Source: Symmachiella dynata
GTDB taxonomy: Bacteria > Planctomycetota > Planctomycetia > Planctomycetales > Planctomycetaceae
Length of the DNA stretch: 64,000 nucleotides
Assembly: GCF_007747995.1 (NCBI RefSeq)
Contig: NZ_CP036276.1
Span: forward strand, 2,099,001-2,163,000
Reading direction: 5' to 3'
Positions 34,527-44,655 of the stretch are shown in pieces. Positions within the stretch are counted from its first letter, which is position 1; each line of letters begins with the position of its first letter. The notes under the pieces are model-generated. The model did not search any database and was not told where the DNA came from. It was given only the letters and a program-made list of their open reading frames with translations. The position numbers were made by a program, and so were the translations under genes.

Positions 34527-34670
34527 ACCACGAAATACGCGAAACACACGAAAGAAAAAAGAAGGAGTTAGATAAAGTCTGTACGTCTTAGGGTAGACTC
34601 ATGAATGCCTGAGTAATTTTTCTTATGGTTTTGGGTTTTTGATTTTCGTGTCTTTCGTTTATTTCGTGGT
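34527..34670. repeat. Terminally inverted element E1, upstream of GxxExxY
   Basis: A 144-bp element whose 27-base ends (34527-34553 and 34644-34670) are complementary at about 24 of 27 positions, consensus ACCACGAAA...ACACGAAA. Homologous elements lie at 35076-35210 and 40602-40739. Confidence 0.85.
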
Positions 34671-34689
34671 TCGTTTTTGGAGCAAACGA

Positions 34690-35067
34690 ATGATTGAGAT
34701 CATCTTTAAGGACGAGAGTTACCGTATCATGGGCGCCTGCTTCGGTGTCTATAAGGAAATGGGTTGCGGATTTCTCGAAGCGGTTTACCAGGAGTGTCTC
34801 GAACACGAGCTTACGATTCAAGAAATACCATTTCAGCCCCACGTGGCATTGGATTTGAATTACAAGGGGCGGCGTTTAACTCAATCCTATGTCCCCGATT
34901 TTGTGTGTTACAACCAGATCATTCTAGAAATCAAAGCTGTCTCCCGGTTGGGTAACGAACATCGTGCTCAAGTGATCAATTATTTAAAAGGGACGGGTTA
35001 TCGCTTGGGGTTACTCGTCAACTTCGGGCACACGCCCCAGTTGGAGTGGGAGCGGATTGTCCTTTGA
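34690..35067 (+). CDS. GxxExxY protein, PD-(D/E)xK nuclease-like
   Basis: A 125-residue protein. The name-giving motif is GFLEAVY near residue 26, followed by the PD-(D/E)xK core VPDFVCYNQIILEIKAV (Asp, Glu and Lys in place). GxxExxY proteins are predicted small nucleases of unknown role. The ATG at 34690 has GGAG eight bases upstream, and this RBS starts just after the right arm of element E1. The gene is bracketed by elements E1 and E2 and lies between a sigma factor and its kinase. Confidence 0.9.
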   Translation: MIEIIFKDESYRIMGACFGVYKEMGCGFLEAVYQECLEHELTIQEIPFQPHVALDLNYKGRRLTQSYVPDFVCYNQIILEIKAVSRLGNEHRAQVINYLKGTGYRLGLLVNFGHTPQLEWERIVL

Positions 35068-35075
35068 AGATAAAG

Positions 35076-35210
35076 AACCACGAAAAACACGAATGACACG
35101 AAAAAAACATAGGTTTTTCATGCAGACTTTTGTATTGATTCCAACGGAAACGCTGCAAGGCTTCGGTGTTTCTCAGCATCGTTTTCGTGTCTTTCGTTTC
35201 TTTCGTGGTT
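35076..35210. repeat. Terminally inverted element E2, downstream of GxxExxY
   Basis: A 135-bp element with 29-base inverted ends matching at 26 of 29 positions. Its interior (AACATAGGTTTTTCATGCAGACTTTTG, shortened here) is clearly related to that of the 40602-40739 copy. The left end lies nine bases after the GxxExxY stop. Confidence 0.85.
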
Positions 35211-35337
35211 CTTGAATTTCCTTTATGGTTTTAGGCGTAAACGGTCTCGCTGGTTTTTTTCTGTAACAATCACCCACAAAACCGCAAGTAAGGGGTGTCA
35301 ACCAGTGCGTAGTACCGATGTTTGAGGCGAAAAAATC

Positions 35338-37506
35338 ATGGCGACTCTTCCCCAATGCCCGACTTGCGGCTGTGAAATGGCCTTTGACTTTCCGTCGGGG
35401 CTCTGCCCCGATTGCCTTTTCGCAGCCGGGTTGAATGGTGACGATGAGAGTGACCACGACAATGCCAGTTCCGGCGAAGCGGGGCCGTTGGTTGTGAAGA
35501 CTCCACCAACGGGCGGCTTTGTTCCGCCGCTGCCGACCTTGTTGGCCAAGCATTTTCCACAATTGGAAATCCTCGCGCTGCTGGGGCAGGGGGGGATGGG
35601 AGCGGTTTATACGGCGCGGCAGAAAAAATTAGACCGACTCGTCGCCCTGAAAATCATCCGTCCCGAATCGGCCAACGACCCCGCCTTTGCCGAACGCTTC
35701 AATCGCGAAGCCCGCACGTTGGCTCGCCTCAGCCATCCCGGCATCGTCGCTGTGCATGACTTTGGTGAAGTCGTGATGTCGCAATCGGATCTCGGAGACG
35801 AAACGCCCCGCGCGTTGTATTATTTTGTGATGGAATACGTCGACGGTGCCAACCTGCGGCAATTGATCGCCGGTGGGGATCTTTCCCCGGTGCAATCCAT
35901 GGCCATCATTCCGCAGATCTGTGACGCACTGCAATTCGCGCATGAAGCCGGTGTGGTACATCGCGACATCAAACCGGAAAATATTCTTCTGGACCGCGGT
36001 GGCCGGGTGAAGATCGCCGACTTTGGTTTGGCAAAGCTCGCCTCCGGTTCGGAATTAGACTTTACGCTGACCGGCACGCACCAAGTGATGGGAACCCCGC
36101 TGTACATGGCCCCCGAACAGATGGAAGGTTCCAACACCGTCGATCATCGCGCCGACATTTATTCGCTCGGCGTGGTGTTCTATGAAATGCTCACCGGTCA
36201 TCTTCCCATGGGACAGTTCGATCCTCCCTCGCAGCAAATCGAAGTCGACGCGCGGTTGGACCAGGTCATTCTCCGCGCCCTGGCTCGTGAACCGCAGCGG
36301 CGCTACCAACACGCCGCTGAAATCAGCAACGACGTGAACATCATTCGCGGCATTTACAGTAGCGAAGCGCTGCAGAGTCTTCACGAAGTCGGCGGCGTCT
36401 GGCCGGGAGTCTCGACGATTTTTGAAGGCGCCGTTGGAAAAGTTACCGGCGGCATGCGACCGGGAGCGATTCGCCGTTTCTGCGCTGCCCCAGCGTCTCC
36501 CGGCATCGTGGCGGCGATTCTCAGCGTGTTCGGCTGCTTGATGATATTTGTCCCTTGGTCATTCGACACTCGGATCACGAACAGCCATGGACAGTATAGG
36601 TTTGGCTATGACAATCCGATCAGTATTATTGTGACGATTGTGTATTTCTTGCTAACATTGGTCATGGTCGTTGGGACCACTCCCCAAAAACGACCGTGGT
36701 GGCGACCATGGGGTATCGCTCTCACTGGCTCAGCCGCGCTCTGCTTCGTTTTGATGTATTATGCCGACGTCGTCGATCGCACTAGCGTTAGCTCAAGCGT
36801 CGGGTATCTTGTTGCTTTGGGGGTCAGCATGACCCTGATGTTCGTTGGAACCTGGGACCTGCGGTGTTGGCTGCACCGACCGCGTGTCGCCGGAAGCCGG
36901 AGTTCATTGCCGCAAATGATCAGTGCAGCCGGCGGTTCCCCACGTGCACCATTCCCCGCGACAATGTCCCCCGGCAGTTCACTCAGAAACACCGGCCGCG
37001 ACTGGGTGACGTTGACGCGGCAACAGGTCGAAACGGAATTGCTGCCCGACGTCTGCATGGTCTGCGGCGAGCCGGCGTTTGATCGCGTGAATGTAACGTT
37101 TACCGATTGTGGAATGAGCAAACCGTTTTACGATAACTGGTTTATGAGTACGGCACGCATGCGCATCCCTTGCTCAGTCTGTCCCAAACATCGCAGTCAT
37201 TGGCGGCGGTTGCTCAAAACGGCTATCGGGGGATTGATCGCGGGAGTGTTATTCTGTTTTATCATCGCTATCTGCCTAGCCGACGCCTATTGGAATGATC
37301 CAGACGTAGTCATCGGGGGAACTCTCTCGGTGAGCATTCTGTCTGCCGTTCTCTGGATCACTGCCATCGTCTATGTCGCTTGTACGCGTGTCAGTGCCGA
37401 ATCCATTACTGACGAACATATCAAACTCCAGCGCGTCTCCCCCGAGTTCGTGGCGGCGGTCTTGCAGAAATGGCCGGAGAACGCCTCCGCGTCTTCCACA
37501 GGTTGA
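35338..37506 (+). CDS. Membrane Ser/Thr protein kinase with an N-terminal zinc ribbon
   Basis: A 722-residue kinase. The N-terminus has a zinc ribbon (CPTCGCEM...LCPDC). The Hanks kinase domain spans about 75-345: GQGGMGAVY loop, catalytic Lys in VALKI (Lys 105), HRDIKPEN (about 208-215), DFG (about 228) and APE (about 258). All catalytic residues are present. C-terminal to it are about four transmembrane helices, a second Cys-rich segment (CMVCGEPAF...CSVCPKH) and two more helices. It is likely the partner of the sigma factor at 33650, from which the GxxExxY cassette separates it. Confidence 0.93.
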   Translation: MATLPQCPTCGCEMAFDFPSGLCPDCLFAAGLNGDDESDHDNASSGEAGPLVVKTPPTGGFVPPLPTLLAKHFPQLEILALLGQGGMGAVYTARQKKLDRLVALKIIRPESANDPAFAERFNREARTLARLSHPGIVAVHDFGEVVMSQSDLGDETPRALYYFVMEYVDGANLRQLIAGGDLSPVQSMAIIPQICDALQFAHEAGVVHRDIKPENILLDRGGRVKIADFGLAKLASGSELDFTLTGTHQVMGTPLYMAPEQMEGSNTVDHRADIYSLGVVFYEMLTGHLPMGQFDPPSQQIEVDARLDQVILRALAREPQRRYQHAAEISNDVNIIRGIYSSEALQSLHEVGGVWPGVSTIFEGAVGKVTGGMRPGAIRRFCAAPASPGIVAAILSVFGCLMIFVPWSFDTRITNSHGQYRFGYDNPISIIVTIVYFLLTLVMVVGTTPQKRPWWRPWGIALTGSAALCFVLMYYADVVDRTSVSSSVGYLVALGVSMTLMFVGTWDLRCWLHRPRVAGSRSSLPQMISAAGGSPRAPFPATMSPGSSLRNTGRDWVTLTRQQVETELLPDVCMVCGEPAFDRVNVTFTDCGMSKPFYDNWFMSTARMRIPCSVCPKHRSHWRRLLKTAIGGLIAGVLFCFIIAICLADAYWNDPDVVIGGTLSVSILSAVLWITAIVYVACTRVSAESITDEHIKLQRVSPEFVAAVLQKWPENASASSTG

Positions 37507-37572
37507 CGTCGACGGTCGCAAGACGTTTCAATGGCTGCCGTCACTTGTTCCCATCCCCAGACGAGCAGCCTC

Positions 37573-37983
37573 ATGTCCAAACTGGCCTTCGACCTCGAAA
37601 TCTATTCCTACCAAATCGATTTCGCGCAGCACGTCAGCAACATCGTCTATATCGAGTGGATGGAAATCGGACGGCTGCAATTGCTCAAGGCGATGGGCAT
37701 GCCGCTGGATAAAATCGCCGAGCAAGGCTTTCATCCGATCTTGGTCGAGACGCAAATCAGCTACAAAAAACCATTCTTTTTGGGCGAAGTCGTCCTCGGC
37801 CACGTGTGGGTCACCGAGCTTGCCAAAGTCTCGGTCTGGCTAGAGTTCAGCTTCGCCGACGAGCAAGGCGAAACCCGCGCCACCGGCCGTCAACGCGGCC
37901 TGTTCGTCGATTCAGCCACCAGCCGCCCGAAACGTTTAACCGCCGAGCAGATGTCGGTGTTTGAGCGGTTCCGCGATGGGTGA
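37573..37983 (+). CDS. Acyl-CoA thioesterase, YbgC/4-hydroxybenzoyl-CoA thioesterase family
   Basis: A 136-residue hotdog-fold protein. YSYQIDFAQHVSNIVYIEWMEIGRLQLLKAMG carries the family's catalytic Asp (in QIDFAQHV) and helix. The ATG at 37573 gives the normal YbgC length; an ATG at 37531 would add 14 residues. It hydrolyses acyl-CoA thioesters in the cytoplasm; substrate cannot be read. Confidence 0.88.
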   Translation: MSKLAFDLEIYSYQIDFAQHVSNIVYIEWMEIGRLQLLKAMGMPLDKIAEQGFHPILVETQISYKKPFFLGEVVLGHVWVTELAKVSVWLEFSFADEQGETRATGRQRGLFVDSATSRPKRLTAEQMSVFERFRDG

Positions 37984-38076
37984 TTTGGGTATTCGTCGTT
38001 AGCGGGCTGCAGCGAAAATTCAGTGGAATCCGAGCGCAGCATCGCTTACGATCACCATCGAAAGGGGATTAAAGTC

Positions 38077-40554
38077 ATGACACACGCAAGTCGCTCATTA
38101 GCTTTGGTGTTGGCTCTCTCACTAAACATTGGCTCGGACCTGCCGCTGACGGCAGCCGACGTAAAAAAAACTCACCTCCCCAGGACTGACGCGCTCGGTG
38201 ACCCGCTGCCCGAAGCGGCGCTACTGAGAATGGGAACAGTCCGTTTTCAACATGCCGCGAGCGTCATCGATATGGCGCTCTCTCCGGATGAAAAGGCTGT
38301 CGTCACCTTCGAAGACGACATCATCGTTTGGGATGCCGCCACGGGAAAGGAACGCTGGCGAAGTAACACCAGGCAATTTGGGTACTCGCTTCCACATGCC
38401 TCCTACGGCGTACGCGCCATCGCATTCGCCCGCGATGGTCAAACGTTCTATACGCCAGGCCGTCCGGACGACATCATCGCCTGGAATGTCTCATCTGGTG
38501 GTCATACGGTGATCACTTTGCAACCTGGATTTCCCGTTCCCCGTGACCATTTGGGGCGGGGTAATGCTCGGTCAATTGACATCGCTCCAGACAATCAAAA
38601 ATTCGCCGTCGGCAATCAATCTGGATTGTCGGTTTGCGACAAAACGGGCAAGGTTCTGTATCAGATTACCAATAATCCTGAAAATCCCATCAACGACATA
38701 AATAACGACCGTCTGCGTTTCGGCGGGGACTTCAGTTACGGCCGGTTTTCGCCCGACGGCAAACTGTTAGCGGTCGTGAACAGCGAATCGCCACAGCAAA
38801 TCCGACTGCACGAAGCCCAATCCGGTAAAGAACTGCGGCGAATTCCTCTGACCAATAACCTGGTCCGCTTTGACTTTTCACCCGACAGTAAGCAGATCGT
38901 CGTCACCGAACGAGACAGCGCTGTTCGTCTGTACGAAGTCGCCACCGGCAACAAAGTGTGGGACTACAAAATCGAATTAAAAAACAACGCGGAAAGTTAC
39001 ACTTGTGCCGTCGCTTTCAGCCCGGACGCCAAAACAATCGCCGTCTGCGCGCCAATCGGATCCGATGAAGACATTCACCTGCTGCACGCCGCCGATGGAA
39101 AACGCTTCGGCAAACCACTTGTGCACCAAAGCAAACCATGGGCCGTCGCCTTCACGGCGGATAGCACGACGTTATTCTCCTCCGGCTGGGACGGTAGGAT
39201 TCGCCGTTGGGATGTCGCTACACAAAAACAATTAACTCTGCCCGGTGCGCTCCGCGCAACAGGGGCCTCCGCTGCGTCACCTGACGGAAAATTAGTGGCG
39301 TTTCATGATGAAACGGGCACCGTGCATCTCCACAATGTCGCCGACGGGAGAGAAGTCCGGCAACTGAAGGTACCAGGATCGACTTTTTCGCAATTGGTTT
39401 TCTCGCCTGACAGTCGGCAATTAGCGGGGGCGGGAGTTGCGGGCGATCAATTGCAAACCACCGTCTGGGATCTGGCGGACGGTGCGGTGGTCCACCGCTG
39501 GGATTGGCCCGTCGGCCGCGATCCCCATACCAATTTCAGAGACCTGCGCTATTCGCCGGACGGGCAATTATTAGCGGCAGCCGTCTTCCGACAGGACTCA
39601 GCTTACTTTTGGAATCTGTCAACTGGTAAGCAGGTGGCCAAGCTCCCGCATCAAGAAATTTTCGGACTCTCATTCAGCCCCGACAATCGCACATTGGCGA
39701 CGGCTGGTTGGGATAGAGTCGTCCGTTTTTGGAACGCAGAAACCGGGGAAAACCTCCATGAATTCCATGTTAGTAAAATCGATCCCGACAACAATCAGTG
39801 GGATGTGTCGATGCATGCGGTCCGCTATTCGCCGCAAAACAAGTTATTGGCGACAGTGCATTTTAGCGGTCATGTCCATTTTTGGGACGTCGATAGTATG
39901 AAACTCGTTTCCCAGATTTATAATCGAGGTGGATTCAGCCAGGGCGGTTCTGGCTTTTCACCCGATGGACTATGGTATGCCACAGGTGACAAATCGGGGC
40001 GACTTAGATTATGGGACCCACTCACCGGGCAAATCGTCTGGGATCGTGGGCGGCATCAAGACGGCACGAAGGCCCGGGGATTCGGCGGCCATGGGGAAAC
40101 GCTGATCAGCAGTGGCGACGGCGTTTGTTACCTGTGGGATCTGGAACCGGCCGACCTTCCGCTCGACAAAACCCTCGACCAGTTGTGGGACGATCTAGCC
40201 GGCCAGGATAGCCCGGCGGCATATCGCGCCATCTGGGCCATGTCAAAACAACCGCAAGCCACGGTGGAACTGTTGGGCAAAAAACTGCTGGCCGTCGAGG
40301 AGGTCGTCGATATGAGTCGCGTCGGCCTGGACCTGCCGGATGAGGAAGCAAACCGCCGCAAACGTTTGAAGCGGCTCATGGTTACCAAGAAACCGGGGAT
40401 GGAAACCTTGCCCACCGTTCAACGCGCCATCTCCTTGCTGGTGCAAATCGGCACGCCCGAAGCGGTCGCGTTGGTCGAGAAACTCACCATCGCCAACAAC
40501 GAAGCCGTCAACCAATCCGCCAAACACGCGCTGTCACGGATCGAGAAACGCTAA
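38077..40554 (+). CDS. Secreted WD40-repeat protein
   Basis: An 825-residue protein with a signal peptide (SLALVLALSLNIGSDLPLTAA). From about residue 55 to 690 it consists of WD40-type blades, each with an SPD-like turn and a W-D/N-x-x-T/D-G strand (IIVWDAATGKE, ARFWN..., VWDLADGAVV, FWNAETGENL, LWDPLTGQIVWD). The last 130 residues are helical (TVELLGKKLLAVEEV, AISLLVQIGTPEAVALVEKL), with a HEAT-like look. Common in planctomycetes; role unknown, probably protein scaffolding in the periplasm. The ATG at 38077 precedes the signal peptide. Confidence 0.88.
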   Translation: MTHASRSLALVLALSLNIGSDLPLTAADVKKTHLPRTDALGDPLPEAALLRMGTVRFQHAASVIDMALSPDEKAVVTFEDDIIVWDAATGKERWRSNTRQFGYSLPHASYGVRAIAFARDGQTFYTPGRPDDIIAWNVSSGGHTVITLQPGFPVPRDHLGRGNARSIDIAPDNQKFAVGNQSGLSVCDKTGKVLYQITNNPENPINDINNDRLRFGGDFSYGRFSPDGKLLAVVNSESPQQIRLHEAQSGKELRRIPLTNNLVRFDFSPDSKQIVVTERDSAVRLYEVATGNKVWDYKIELKNNAESYTCAVAFSPDAKTIAVCAPIGSDEDIHLLHAADGKRFGKPLVHQSKPWAVAFTADSTTLFSSGWDGRIRRWDVATQKQLTLPGALRATGASAASPDGKLVAFHDETGTVHLHNVADGREVRQLKVPGSTFSQLVFSPDSRQLAGAGVAGDQLQTTVWDLADGAVVHRWDWPVGRDPHTNFRDLRYSPDGQLLAAAVFRQDSAYFWNLSTGKQVAKLPHQEIFGLSFSPDNRTLATAGWDRVVRFWNAETGENLHEFHVSKIDPDNNQWDVSMHAVRYSPQNKLLATVHFSGHVHFWDVDSMKLVSQIYNRGGFSQGGSGFSPDGLWYATGDKSGRLRLWDPLTGQIVWDRGRHQDGTKARGFGGHGETLISSGDGVCYLWDLEPADLPLDKTLDQLWDDLAGQDSPAAYRAIWAMSKQPQATVELLGKKLLAVEEVVDMSRVGLDLPDEEANRRKRLKRLMVTKKPGMETLPTVQRAISLLVQIGTPEAVALVEKLTIANNEAVNQSAKHALSRIEKR

Positions 40555-40925
40555 GTGCACACGTCCTAGCGTGACCTTCGGCTGCAATTAGAGAAAAATT
40601 AAACCACGAAAAACACAAAAGACACGAAAAAAGAACCTAAGTTTCTTATCCATACTTTTGATTTGAGAACTACATCCGAGCCGCAAGTCTTTGTCGGTAA
40701 TCTGATTTTATTTTCGTGTCTTTCGCTTCTTTCGTGGTTTGTCTTTTCGGGACAAACTCAAAATGCAAACTGGGCTACTCGCTAGAGAGTCGTCCCCGGG
40801 TGGCCCCGAAAGATTCTTTCGGGGCGGCGCAGTCGCAGGAGCCACCACATCGTGCTCTCCCGCGACTCTGAAAACTCTCCCACCGACTTCGTCGGCCCAG
40901 ATAGAATCTATCTGGGGCACCCGCA
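40555..40925. other. Intergenic region with element E3 and hairpins
   Basis: A 371-base gap with no gene. It holds the solo element E3 (40602-40739), then CCCCGAAAGATTCTTTCGGGG (about 40803-40824) and GCCCAGATAGAATCTATCTGGG (about 40894-40916), two strong hairpins near the 3' end of apbE. The second could end apbE transcripts. Confidence 0.6.
40602..40739. repeat. Terminally inverted element E3, solo copy
   Basis: A 138-bp element with 29-base ends (40602-40630 and 40711-40739), consensus AACCACGAAA...GACACGAAAA. Interior similar to that of element E2. No gene is attached. Confidence 0.85.
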
Positions 40926-41921
40926 TTATTCCCCCGCTGGAAATGCCTTCGAGGCATGCACGACCGGTTGGCCTTCTTCGAGCGTCACAACCAGCGCCGA
41001 TGTCCCGCACGTTTTTTCAATCAATGCCAACCCTCGCTCGACACCCAATACGCTCACCGCTGAGGCCAAGGCATCGGAGGTGATCCCATCGGCGGCGATC
41101 ACCGTCACGCTGCTCCGCTCGGTGAGGCCGTAACCGGTATTGCGGTCGATGATGTGCGAGTAACGTTGGCCGTCGATCTCTACAAATTGCCATGCATCAC
41201 CCGACGTCGCGATCCCTGCGTTTTTGAGCGTCACATAGCGGCTGGGCGGACCATCTCGTTTTTGCAGCGGAGCCATGCCGATCCGCCAGCCGTCTTTGTC
41301 CGGCGGTGGATCCCCAACGACGATATCGCCACCGGCGTCGATCAGCGCGCGGGACACGCCATGCTTCTTCAGTTCAAGGAGCGCTTGATCGGCGGCATAA
41401 CCCTTAGCGATTCCCCCCAGGTCAAGCCGCATATTCGGTTTAATCAGCCGCACTTTCGAACTCTGGGCATCAAGGACAATGGATTCGTAACCGACCGCCG
41501 CGCGAGCCTCAGTAAGTGCTTCCGCTGTGGGGAGTTGCTTTTTGCGGCGCGCTTTGCGCCACAGTTTGACCAGCGGTCCCACGGTTACGTCGAAAGCGCC
41601 GTCGGTTTCGCGAGAAACGCGTAACGAATGTTCCAGTACGACCTTGAGGTCCTTAGAAACCGGAATGTCGCGGTCACTTCCAGCTTGTGCGCAAAGTTGC
41701 ATTAACTCGCTGTCAGGGTCGTAATCGCTTAGAATGCGGTCCAGTTGCTTCATCCGCGCAAAAGCGGCTTGGGCGGCATGTTTTGCGGTATCATCGTCGG
41801 TCGCATATAATGAAATCTTGACCGGGATGCCCATACGGATACGTTGAAATTCGTACCGATGCCAAGTTTCCGGTGCGGTGGGATTGGCTGACAACAGAAC
41901 TGCACACAACAACGTCACCAA
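40926..41921 (-). CDS. apbE: FAD:protein FMN transferase, ApbE family
   Basis: A 331-residue ApbE protein. Visible motifs are [11 protein letters not shown], the [12 protein letters not shown] segment, [32 protein letters not shown] and the Mg-binding [11 protein letters not shown] near residue 245, then [15 protein letters not shown]. It attaches FMN covalently to Thr in flavoprotein subunits outside the membrane. A short N-terminal hydrophobic run ([11 protein letters not shown]) may be an export signal. It is divergent from the SUMF1 gene. Confidence 0.93.
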   Translation of the reverse strand: MVTLLCAVLLSANPTAPETWHRYEFQRIRMGIPVKISLYATDDDTAKHAAQAAFARMKQLDRILSDYDPDSELMQLCAQAGSDRDIPVSKDLKVVLEHSLRVSRETDGAFDVTVGPLVKLWRKARRKKQLPTAEALTEARAAVGYESIVLDAQSSKVRLIKPNMRLDLGGIAKGYAADQALLELKKHGVSRALIDAGGDIVVGDPPPDKDGWRIGMAPLQKRDGPPSRYVTLKNAGIATSGDAWQFVEIDGQRYSHIIDRNTGYGLTERSSVTVIAADGITSDALASAVSVLGVERGLALIEKTCGTSALVVTLEEGQPVVHASKAFPAGE

Positions 41922-42067
41922 AATCTCACCTCGAGTCTGTCCGTTTTACGAAATTAGCCATCACTGTTGGAATCCGAATGAACCTACCTACCACACTATG
42001 CCGACTTGCCGGTCCACGGCAAGTCCACTGCTGCTCTCGCAATGTGAGCACGATTCGTCGCTGCCTG

Positions 42068-43129
42068 ATGAATGGACAATTCCCCTCGGTTTGCTCCTTG
42101 CTGATCGCTGCTGTTTTGGCCTTCAACGTTTTGACTGTCGCGGACGCCGCTGACAAAGAACCGGCCGCTGCGGATGCCAAAACCGAAAAGGAAATGAAAC
42201 CCTACAAACAAACGATCACCGGGACCGACGTCTCCTTCGAAATGCTGCCGATTCCCGGCGGAACCTTCACCATGGGCAGCCCCGAGGATGAAGCCGATCG
42301 GTATACAGACGAGGCTCCACAGCGAGAAGTGAAAATCGAACCGTTTTGGATGGGCAAATGCGAAGTCACCTGGGACGAATACGACATTTGGTCCTTCAGC
42401 CTGGATCAAAAAATCCGCAAGCTGCGTGGTGTCGAGCCGACGGAACAGGACAAAAAAGCGGATGCGGTGACGCGTCCCACGCCCCCTTATACCGACATGA
42501 CGTTCAGCATGGGGCACGATGGTTTCCCCGCGATCTGCATGACGCAATTGGCGGCGAAGACCTACTGCAAATGGCTCAGCCAAAAAACCGGTCATTATTA
42601 CCGACTGCCGACCGAAGCGGAGTGGGAATACGCCTGCCGCGCCGGGACGACCACAGCGTTTTCTTTTGGCGACGATCCTGGAAAAATCGGCGAGTACGCT
42701 TGGTATGCCGATAACAGTGACGACCAGTATCAAAAAGTCGGCAAGAAAAAACCAAATCCGTGGGGCCTGCACGATATGCACGGCAACGTCAACGAATGGG
42801 TGCTCGATCAATACCAGGAAACCTATCCGGCTCCCGACAAATCGGTTCAAGGACCGTTGCCTAGTCCCCTGGTTGTCGCGACCGAATTGTACCCCCGCGT
42901 GGTTCGCGGTGGTTCCTGGGAAGATGATCCGGCCGACCTCCGCTCTGCGACACGGCGCGGTTCTGAAGAAGAATGGAAGTATCAGGATCCACAAATCCCG
43001 CAAAGCGTCTGGTATCACACTGATGCGCTATTTGTCGGATTTCGCATCGTGCGACCGCTCCGCGTCCCCAGTGAGAAAGAACGTGCGGAATTAAAACTCG
43101 ATGCAAAAAAGGTCGTCAACCAGCGTTGA
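42068..43129 (+). CDS. Secreted SUMF1/formylglycine-generating-like protein lacking the usual Cys
   Basis: A 353-residue protein with a signal peptide ([19 protein letters not shown]). The FGE-sulfatase domain is clear: [75 protein letters not shown], and FVGFRIVR. The catalytic cysteines of true formylglycine-generating enzymes follow the RGGS motif; here that place reads [10 protein letters not shown]. It is therefore more likely a binding or other enzyme of the fold. The ATG at 42068 begins just before the signal peptide. Confidence 0.88.
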   Translation: MNGQFPSVCSLLIAAVLAFNVLTVADAADKEPAAADAKTEKEMKPYKQTITGTDVSFEMLPIPGGTFTMGSPEDEADRYTDEAPQREVKIEPFWMGKCEVTWDEYDIWSFSLDQKIRKLRGVEPTEQDKKADAVTRPTPPYTDMTFSMGHDGFPAICMTQLAAKTYCKWLSQKTGHYYRLPTEAEWEYACRAGTTTAFSFGDDPGKIGEYAWYADNSDDQYQKVGKKKPNPWGLHDMHGNVNEWVLDQYQETYPAPDKSVQGPLPSPLVVATELYPRVVRGGSWEDDPADLRSATRRGSEEEWKYQDPQIPQSVWYHTDALFVGFRIVRPLRVPSEKERAELKLDAKKVVNQR

Positions 43130-43274
43130 TGTTGCGGCTTGTCGGTGATTACCGGATACTATAAGGAAAATGCTTAGGCTGTTTTAGCGGATGATTCACC
43201 CCACAGTTCACCGCTCGCCGACGTAAAAACAACTGTCCATCCCTATTTCTTTGATGCCAAATGGAAGGCCGATT

Positions 43275-44630
43275 ATGTCCGAAAAGTCTAACGAATCCTC
43301 AACCAGGCGTGATTTTCTGAAGGCTTCGTCGGTCGTTGCCGCCGGCGCAGGCGTATTGGGTAACCTCAGCTTCTCATCGCAGGCATTTGCCGCGGGCGAC
43401 GACACCATTCGCGTGGGACTGATCGGTGCCGGCGGACGAGGACGCGGTGCCGCCACACAGGCGCTTTCCACCGAAGGCAACATCAAATTGGTGGCAATTG
43501 CCGATGCTTTCTCCGACCGACTGGAAGATGGTCTGGCGTACATCAATGGGCAAATGCAAAAGAACAAAACTCCCGAACGTGTGGATGTCGCTGAAGAGAA
43601 CAAGTTCGTCGGTTTCGATGCCTACCAGAAGGTACTGGACAGTGACGTCGATGTGGTAATCTTGGCGACCCCGCCGGGATTTCGTCCGATTCATTTCGAA
43701 GCGGCCGTCAATGCCGACAAGCATGTCTTCATGGAAAAACCGGTCGCCACCGACGCACCGGGCGTTCGCAAAGTCTTGGCAGCCGCCCAAGCCGCTAAGC
43801 AAAAGAACTTGGCCGTCGGTGTGGGATTGCAACGGCATCACCAAAAGCCGTATCTGGAATTGGTCGATCGCGTGCACAACGGCGCGATCGGAGACATCGT
43901 GGCCATGCGAGTCTACTGGAATGGCGGCGGCGTCTGGGATCCGCGCCGGACGCGCGAAGAATGCTCCGGTGAAATGGAGTACCAAATGCGAAACTGGTAC
44001 TACTACACCTGGCTGTGCGGCGACCACATCGTCGAACAGCACATCCACAACCTCGACGTCGGTAACTGGCTGATGAAAGCCAATCCCGCCACAGGAGAAG
44101 GTTATCCCGTCTCCGCGTCCGGCATGGGCGGACGGCAAGTTCGGACCGACAAAAAATACGGAGAAATCTTCGACCATCACGCGGTCGAATATGTGTACGA
44201 CAACGGCACGCGGATGTACAGCCAATGCCGGCACATGCCAGGTTGTCCCGGAAACGTCACCGAGCACGCGCACGGGACCAAAGGGGTTGTGCACCTGGGT
44301 GGCCGCGACTACTCCATTGAAGGTGAAAACAACACCAAATTCAAAGGCAAGTACCGCGATCCTTACCAAGTCGAACACGACCAATTGTTCGCCGCCATCC
44401 GCTCCGGCACGCCTTACAGCGAAGCTGAACGAGGCGCCTATTCGACGTTGACGGCCATCATCGGCCGCTTGGCGACTTATTCCGGGAAAGAGATCAAATG
44501 GAACCAAGCCCTCAATTCTGAGATCAGCTTGATGCCCGAGACTTATGCCTGGGATGCCGCCCCGCCAACGTTGCCCAACGAGCATGGCGAATACCAGATC
44601 GCGCATCCCGGTTTATCGAAAGTCGTCTAA
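43275..44630 (+). CDS. Gfo/Idh/MocA-family oxidoreductase, Tat-exported
   Basis: A 451-residue protein. The Tat signal STRRDFLKASSVVAAGAGVLG is followed by the NAD-binding motif VGLIGAGGRGRGAA, the family's EKPVATDAPG (Lys of the catalytic region) and a C-terminal domain typical of planctomycete Gfo/Idh/MocA proteins (MRVYWNGGGVWDPRRTREEC, NLDVGNWL). They oxidise or epimerise sugars. The ATG at 43275 is chosen over one eight codons earlier because it begins the Tat leader. A strong terminator follows. Confidence 0.92.
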   Translation: MSEKSNESSTRRDFLKASSVVAAGAGVLGNLSFSSQAFAAGDDTIRVGLIGAGGRGRGAATQALSTEGNIKLVAIADAFSDRLEDGLAYINGQMQKNKTPERVDVAEENKFVGFDAYQKVLDSDVDVVILATPPGFRPIHFEAAVNADKHVFMEKPVATDAPGVRKVLAAAQAAKQKNLAVGVGLQRHHQKPYLELVDRVHNGAIGDIVAMRVYWNGGGVWDPRRTREECSGEMEYQMRNWYYYTWLCGDHIVEQHIHNLDVGNWLMKANPATGEGYPVSASGMGGRQVRTDKKYGEIFDHHAVEYVYDNGTRMYSQCRHMPGCPGNVTEHAHGTKGVVHLGGRDYSIEGENNTKFKGKYRDPYQVEHDQLFAAIRSGTPYSEAERGAYSTLTAIIGRLATYSGKEIKWNQALNSEISLMPETYAWDAAPPTLPNEHGEYQIAHPGLSKVV

Positions 44631-44655
44631 CCCGCTGCTGCAATCGAATGATCCC

